64,000 bases of DNA from Streptomyces profundus (GTDB lineage Bacteria; Actinomycetota; Actinomycetes; Streptomycetales; Streptomycetaceae). The position numbers were made by a program, and so were the translations under genes. The stretch covers positions 2,232,001 through 2,296,000 of the forward strand of contig NZ_CP082362.1 of assembly GCF_020740535.1 (NCBI RefSeq), written 5' to 3'. Below the pieces are notes generated by a model that saw nothing but the letters and a program-made list of their open reading frames with translations, was not told where the DNA came from and did not search any database. This document shows positions 59,640 through 64,000 of this stretch, one piece after another; position 1 is the stretch's first letter; each line of letters begins with the position of its first letter.

Positions 59640-60290
59640 CCACTTGACCGACGTCAGTCACCCCGCTTCGCCGACGGCAGTCAGTCGGTGGGGGCTTCAC
59701 CGGCGGCAGCCGGTGGCCGCTTGGCCGACGGCAGTCACTCCGCTGCACCGGCGACAACCGGAAGCCGGCAGCCGGTAACCGGCGCACGATGGCCAGGGTG
59801 GCCGCTTAGCCGACGCCAGTCACTCCGCTTCGCCGACGGCAGTCAGTCGGTGGGCGCTTCACCGGCGGCAGCCGGCAGCGGCAATCGGCCATCGGTCGGC
59901 AGGGGCTTCACCGGCGGCAGCCGGTGGCCGCTTGGCCGACGGCAGTCACTCCGCTGCACCGGCGACAACCGGAAGCCGGCAGCCGGTAACCGGCGCACGG
60001 TGGCCAAGGTGGCCGCTTGGCTGACGGCAGTCACTCCGCTTCACCGGCGGCAGCCGGTAGCCGGCGCACGGTGGCCAAGGTGGCCGCTTAGCCGACGCCA
60101 GTCAATCCGCTTCACCGGCGGCAGTCAGTCGGTGGGCGCTTCACCGGCGGCAGCCGGTAGCCGGTGGCCGCTTGGCTGACGGCAGTCACTCCGCTTCGCC
60201 GGCGGCAGCCGGTAGCCGGTAGTCGGCGCGCGGGGGTCGGGGTGGCTGCCTAGCCGACGGCAGTCACGCCGCTTGGGCGACGGCAGTCGG
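59640..60290. repeat. Non-coding repeat array B (~211-bp unit)
   Basis: Built from words CCGACGGCAGTCACTCCGCT, TCACCGGCGGCAGCCGGT and CCGGAAGCCGGCAGCCGGTA. A long copy at about 59694-59820 recurs almost unchanged at 59905-60031, followed by several shorter copies to 60290. Each copy contains self-complementary CCGGC/GCCGG pairs. It fills the gap between hutH and the GGDEF gene together with array A. Words such as ACAGCCGG recall the array at 22973-23578. Confidence 0.8.
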
Positions 60291-61376
60291 TCAGTGGGGG
60301 CGGAAGGTGCGGCGGCGGTGGGGGGTGGTGGGGAGGGAGGTCGCGCGGTCCCAGTCGGTACGGTCGGCCACCACGGGGGCGGGGGACCGTGCGGCCTTGG
60401 CGCGGTACTGGGCCGCGTCCGCGAGCCGGAGGAGTCGGCGGCTGGAGCGCAGCCGACCCGGCACCGCGACCGTCGAGGCGACTCCGCAGGCCACCCCCTC
60501 GCTCAGCTCCAACGCCGAGGCCCCCCGGCAGACCTCGCCGGCTATCCGCTCCACCTCGGCCACCTCGGCGCCCACCGCGAACAGGCAGAACTCGTCCCCG
60601 CCCAGCCGCGCGGCCAGCGCGCCCGGCAGGTCGGCGGCGGCGCCCGAGAGCACGCCCGCGAACCGGATCAGCAGCCGGTCCCCCGCCGCGTGCCCATAGG
60701 TGTCGTTGACCCGTTTCAGGCCGTTCACATCGCAGACCACCAGGCTCAGCTCAGCGCCCGAGGCGTGGTGGTGCCGCAGGCCCTCGGCCAGCGCGTGGTC
60801 GACGGCCCGCCGGTTGGCCAGGCCGGTCAACGCGTCGGTGAACGCCAACCGCCGTGCGTCGGCGAGCCGTTCGTACTGGGCCAGGCCGGCGGCCAACACC
60901 GCCGCGAGCGCCGGCGCGAACGCCAGATCGCGCGCGCCGAACACGGGATCCGAGCGCCCCCTGGCGACATAGAGCTCCCCCCAGACCGTCCCCCGCACCA
61001 GGATCGGCGCCATCAGCGCGCTGCCCCGGCCCCGCGCGCGCAGCGCGTCCGCTCGGGGACCCTGGCCGCCGGCCTCGGCCAGCAGTGCCGCGCCCTCGGA
61101 CCCGACCGGCGGCCCACTCACCCACTCCTCGACGGGATGGAACTCGGCCTCGGGGAACGGCCGCTCGTCCGCCCCCAACTGCCCCACGTTGACCAGGACC
61201 CGCAGCCGGGGCCTGCTCGGCTCCCGTTCCCACTCGTGGACCGATATCGCCGCGAAGGAGCCGCCGAGCGCGTGCCGCGCCCGCTCCGCGCCGGCCCGGG
61301 CGGCCTCGGCGAGGCCGTGCTCGGCGGCCATCCCGCGCGCGACCTCGGCCAGCGACCACAGCCTCTGCTCAGCCAT
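60291..61376 (-). CDS. GAF-GGDEF diguanylate cyclase
   Basis: A 361-residue soluble protein. A GAF-like sensor (about residues 15-165) is followed by a GGDEF domain beginning DALTGLANRRAVDHAL, with the intact active site RLGGDEFCLF at about residue 270 and the metal/substrate block VVCDVNGLKRVNDTYGHAAGD. It should make cyclic di-GMP, which in streptomycetes delays sporulation through BldD. The C-terminal 40 residues are Arg/Pro-rich. No EAL domain. The stop lies in the edge of repeat array B. Confidence 0.9.
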   Translation of the reverse strand: MAEQRLWSLAEVARGMAAEHGLAEAARAGAERARHALGGSFAAISVHEWEREPSRPRLRVLVNVGQLGADERPFPEAEFHPVEEWVSGPPVGSEGAALLAEAGGQGPRADALRARGRGSALMAPILVRGTVWGELYVARGRSDPVFGARDLAFAPALAAVLAAGLAQYERLADARRLAFTDALTGLANRRAVDHALAEGLRHHHASGAELSLVVCDVNGLKRVNDTYGHAAGDRLLIRFAGVLSGAAADLPGALAARLGGDEFCLFAVGAEVAEVERIAGEVCRGASALELSEGVACGVASTVAVPGRLRSSRRLLRLADAAQYRAKAARSPAPVVADRTDWDRATSLPTTPHRRRTFRPH

Positions 61377-61451
61377 GGGCCCAGGCTATGACCGTTCCCA
61401 CCGGTTTGTTACCTTCAGCTACTCCCTGCCCGTTTCTCCCGGCGGCCGAGG

Positions 61452-62294
61452 TCAGGGCCTGGCGTCAAGTCCTGGCCAGTTCGGCGGTCGCTTCTCGTTG
61501 AACGCGGCGATGCCCTCGACGCGGTCGGCGGAGAAGGCCACCGCGTGCCAGGCGGCGTCCTCCACCTCAAGGCCCGCCCGCAGGTCGAGCCCCCCGCCCA
61601 GCCGCAGCGCCCGTTTCGCCGCCCGCACCCCGACGGGCGAGTTGCCCGCGATCCGCCGGGCCACGGCGAGCGCCTCGGTCCGCTCCTCGCCGGCCGCCGC
61701 CAGCTGGTCGACCAGGCCCAGCGTGTGCGCCTCCGCCGCCGGCACCTTGCGGGCGGTGAAGATCAGTTCGGCGGCCCTGGCGGCGCCGACCCGGCGCGGC
61801 AACAGCTGCGTGCCGCCGCCACCGGGCAGCACCCCGACCGACACCTCGGGCAGGCCGACCACCGCGCTCTCGTCGGCCACGATCAGGTCGCAGCTGAGCG
61901 CCAACTCGTAGCCGCCGCCCAGCGCGAAGCCGCGCACCGCGGCGATCACCGGCATCGGCAGGTCGAGCACCCCGCCGAACGCGGCGCGCAGCACCGCGCG
62001 CTGCCGGCGCAGCCCGGCGTCGTCCAGCCGGTTCCGCTCCTTGAGGTCGGCGCCCACGCAGAACGCCCGCTCGTGCGTGGAGCCCAACACCACCGCGCGT
62101 ACCGTCCGGTTGGCCGCGAGCGCGGCGCACGCCTCGGCGAGCGCGGCGGCCAGCCGGGACGACAGCGCGTTCATCGCCTCGGGCCGGTCCAGGAGCAGCT
62201 GGACCACCCCCGTCCCCTCGTCCCGCAGCACGGCGATCCCGTCCCCGTACCGCTGCTCCGCACCCTGTTCCGCTGTGTCGTCCCGCTCGCTCAT
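61452..62294 (-). CDS. Enoyl-CoA hydratase
   Basis: A 280-residue crotonase-family enzyme. Oxyanion-hole motifs are FCVGADLKERNRL and VRGFALGGGYELALSCDLIVA, and the catalytic glutamates are in GGGYELAL and GLPEVSVGVLPGGGGTQ, so it should be a true hydratase. The longer ATG (62303) gives MPPM at the start and either is possible; neither has a strong ribosome site. It is 54 bp after the cyclase gene on the same strand. Confidence 0.88.
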   Translation of the reverse strand: MSERDDTAEQGAEQRYGDGIAVLRDEGTGVVQLLLDRPEAMNALSSRLAAALAEACAALAANRTVRAVVLGSTHERAFCVGADLKERNRLDDAGLRRQRAVLRAAFGGVLDLPMPVIAAVRGFALGGGYELALSCDLIVADESAVVGLPEVSVGVLPGGGGTQLLPRRVGAARAAELIFTARKVPAAEAHTLGLVDQLAAAGEERTEALAVARRIAGNSPVGVRAAKRALRLGGGLDLRAGLEVEDAAWHAVAFSADRVEGIAAFNEKRPPNWPGLDARP

Positions 62295-62348
62295 GGGCGG
62301 CATTATCGACCGGCCACGCCCCCACGTCAGCCCTCGGGCGGCCTCGGG

Positions 62349-63407
62349 TCAGCCTCGGCGGGTGAGCAGCCAGGGCTCGACGATGCCGAGGCCACGGACC
62401 GGCCGCTGGTAGAGCGGTTGCAGCGCGAAGCGGTACGCCTCGCTGTGCTCGGCCGCCTTCTCCGACCTGGGCGCCAGGCCGGCGGCGGTCAGCTCCTCCC
62501 GCAGCGCGCCGTCAACCAGCACCATGTCCTTGGGCGCTATGGAGGTAAGCCGACTGGCCAGGTTGACGGTGTTGCCGAAGACGTCGCCCATCCGCGTGGT
62601 GACCGTGCCGAAGGCGATGCCAACGCGCAGCTCGGGCATCATCGGGTCGTCCCCGAGGGTCTCCACCAGCCGCAGCCCGATCTCGGCCGCCGTGCCGGCG
62701 TCGTCAGCGGCGAACAGCACCTCGTCGCCCAGCGTCTTGATCAACCGGCCGCCGTGCGCGGCGACCTGGTCGGCCGCCGTGGTCTCGAACGCCTCGACCA
62801 GCTCGCCCAGCTGCTCCTCCTCAAGGCGCCTGGTGAGCCGGGTGAAGCCGACCAGGTCGGCGAAGCCGACGGCCAGCCGGCGGTCCACCATCTCCGCGTC
62901 GTCCTGCGCCTGCACCACCCGCCCGGTGGCCGCCGCCAGCTGCCGCCGCCAGACGTAGACCAGGAACTCCTGAAGCTCCGGGAGCAGCAGCTCGACCAGC
63001 GGATACGCCACCTCCGTCCTGGTCATGCCGGGCTCGGGCGGCTCGGTGAGACCTTCGAGGAAGGAGTCGATCTGCCAGTCGGCCAGCCGCGCCGTGGTCT
63101 GCCCCGTCGACCGCGCCACCTGGATGGCCATCGACTCGCTCAGCAGCCCCGCCTCCACCATGCCGGCCAGCCGGCGCAGCGCCAGCACATCGGCCTCGGT
63201 GAGGGCACGGGCCTGGCCGATGTCGGGGAAGCCCATGGCCCGCCAGAACCGTGAGGCCAGATCCATCGGCACTCCGGCGGCCCGCGCCGCCTGGAAGGGC
63301 GTGTACTGCCGACCGGCGCCGAGGATCAGCTGTTCGATACGCAACGCGAGGGGGTCCTCGCCTTCCGTTGGCTCCGGCGGGCCTGGGTCAGCCTCCGCCA
63401 CAGCCAC
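62349..63407 (-). CDS. cya: Class III adenylate/guanylate cyclase
   Basis: A 352-residue soluble cyclase. The N-terminal 180 residues are helical, with an RIEQLILGAGRQYTPFQAA start. The catalytic domain begins GFADLVGFTRLTRRL (first metal Asp) and continues with KTLGDEVLFAADD (second metal Asp) and RVGIAFGTVTTRMGDVFGNTVNLASRL. The layout matches the streptomycete adenylate cyclase encoded next to the biotin ligase. cAMP is the expected product. Confidence 0.9.
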   Translation of the reverse strand: MAVAEADPGPPEPTEGEDPLALRIEQLILGAGRQYTPFQAARAAGVPMDLASRFWRAMGFPDIGQARALTEADVLALRRLAGMVEAGLLSESMAIQVARSTGQTTARLADWQIDSFLEGLTEPPEPGMTRTEVAYPLVELLLPELQEFLVYVWRRQLAAATGRVVQAQDDAEMVDRRLAVGFADLVGFTRLTRRLEEEQLGELVEAFETTAADQVAAHGGRLIKTLGDEVLFAADDAGTAAEIGLRLVETLGDDPMMPELRVGIAFGTVTTRMGDVFGNTVNLASRLTSIAPKDMVLVDGALREELTAAGLAPRSEKAAEHSEAYRFALQPLYQRPVRGLGIVEPWLLTRRG

Positions 63408-63604
63408 CGCCCGCCCCTGACGGGAGAGTCCCTACGTCGCGCACTGTCCTACCGTTCCGCTCCGCCACGCCCCCACTGGCGCGGTCCTGGGGGCCCGCCG
63501 CCGCGCCGCGCCGGGCCCTGCGGACCTGGAATGATCCGCCACCCTGGCGCGACCGCGCCGTCACGAGTCCCCGAGCACCAACCCTACGGCAGGTGTGCCC
63601 CAAG
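63408..63604. promoter_or_regulatory. Gap between birA and cya
   Basis: 197 bp downstream of the biotin ligase gene and upstream of cya. It should contain the cya promoter. No clean -35/-10 pair or terminator hairpin was identified. Confidence 0.35.
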
Positions 63605-64000
63605 TCACGTCGCCCGGAGGTGGACGATATCCGCGGCCCCCAGCGGGTGCCGCACGCCGTCGGCGTCCGCGATCACCAGCCGGCCGTCGCCGTCCAGCGC
63701 GATCGCCTCGCCCCGCACGTCCTCGCCGCCCGGCAGCTCGGCCCGCACCTGGCGGCCCAGCGTGGCGCAGCCGGCGACATAGGCGTCGCGCAGCCCGCCG
63801 ACGGCCGGATCGCCGCCGGTCTCCGGGTCGCCGCCGGCCGCGACCCAGCCGGTGTACCAGGCGCCGAGGGCGCGCAGCACCGCCCGCAACAGCGGGTCGC
63901 GGTCCCGCACCGGGGCGCCGGCCAGCAGCAGCGAACCGGCGGCCGGCACCGGCAGCTCGTCGGCGCGCAGCGACACGTTGAGCCCCATCCCGAGGACCAC
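63605..64000 (-). CDS. birA: Biotin--[acetyl-CoA carboxylase] ligase, C-terminal part
   Basis: The last 131 residues of BirA; the 5' end lies beyond the window. VVLGMGLNVSL is the conserved C-terminal strand of the catalytic domain, followed by an SH3-like C-terminal domain (GRQVRAELPGGEDVRGEAIALDGDGRLVIADADG). It attaches biotin to acyl-CoA carboxylase carrier proteins. Its position upstream of cya agrees with the streptomycete gene order. Confidence 0.88.
   Translation of the reverse strand: MVLGMGLNVSLRADELPVPAAGSLLLAGAPVRDRDPLLRAVLRALGAWYTGWVAAGGDPETGGDPAVGGLRDAYVAGCATLGRQVRAELPGGEDVRGEAIALDGDGRLVIADADGVRHPLGAADIVHLRAT

Noticed and set aside
58770..60290. CRISPR array or coding region of a repeat protein
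   Set aside because: Repeat spacing is irregular, the spacers are repeats themselves, and all six frames are low-complexity without start sites.

Overview
The window comes from a high-GC actinomycete, almost certainly Streptomyces or a close relative. Signs of this include mycothiol S-conjugate amidase (Mca) next to a DUF4307 protein and GreA, a GTP-dependent PEP carboxykinase, a clpP3-clpP4 pair with a PopR-like regulator, a streptomycete-type histidine ammonia-lyase with a Cys-Ser-Gly cofactor triad, many secreted hydrolases, GTG/TTG starts and a rare TTA (bldA) codon. No rRNA, tRNA or CRISPR array was seen. Both edges cut a gene: a GH18 chitinase on the left and a biotin ligase on the right.

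Layout. 0-12 kb: chitinase tail, PLP amino-acid deaminase, bPH-domain membrane pair with a divergent TetR, aminotransferase, pckG, MFS exporter, YyaL/SPATA20-like protein. 12-14 kb: two small secreted proteins, a metalloprotease-like protein with odd HExxH spacing and an S1-family protein that has lost its catalytic Asp and Ser. 13.7-19 kb: a leftward set of PPOX protein, ALAD-fold enzyme, MFS and two glycosyltransferases that looks like a small unassigned biosynthetic locus. 19-33 kb: Mrr-like nuclease, greA, DUF4307, mca, a long non-coding repeat array, a membrane-anchored STAND ATPase with TPRs, a DrrAB-type ABC exporter, threonine ammonia-lyase, MarR and cystathionine gamma-synthase. 33-38.7 kb: two msrA genes separated by a toxin-antitoxin pair that is bounded by a 95-bp copy of the msrA tail, then clpP3-clpP4 and popR. 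38.7-41 kb: an AA10 LPMO with a CebR-like box and a PhoD-type phosphatase.

41.7-54.6 kb holds one long leftward catabolic operon, apparently controlled by a divergent FadR-type GntR regulator with a perfect operator. It combines an ABC sugar importer without its own ATPase, an RraA-like aldolase, a HIBADH-family reductase, a CaiB/BaiF CoA-transferase, an enoyl-CoA hydratase, a lactonase-type amidohydrolase, a gamma-carbonic-anhydrase-like protein, an FAH-family hydrolase and a 2-hydroxyacid dehydrogenase. A TnpB-only IS200/IS605-type element sits between the two permease genes.

54.6-64 kb: L,D-transpeptidase lipoprotein, an acidic protein, a tiny membrane protein, hutH, a 1.5-kb non-coding repeat region, a GAF-GGDEF diguanylate cyclase, an enoyl-CoA hydratase, a class III nucleotidyl cyclase and the biotin ligase.

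The strongest candidates for undescribed biology are the ALAD-like/glycosyltransferase locus, the mixed sugar-acid/CoA catabolic operon with its TnpB insertion, and the msrA-tail-flanked toxin-antitoxin cassette.
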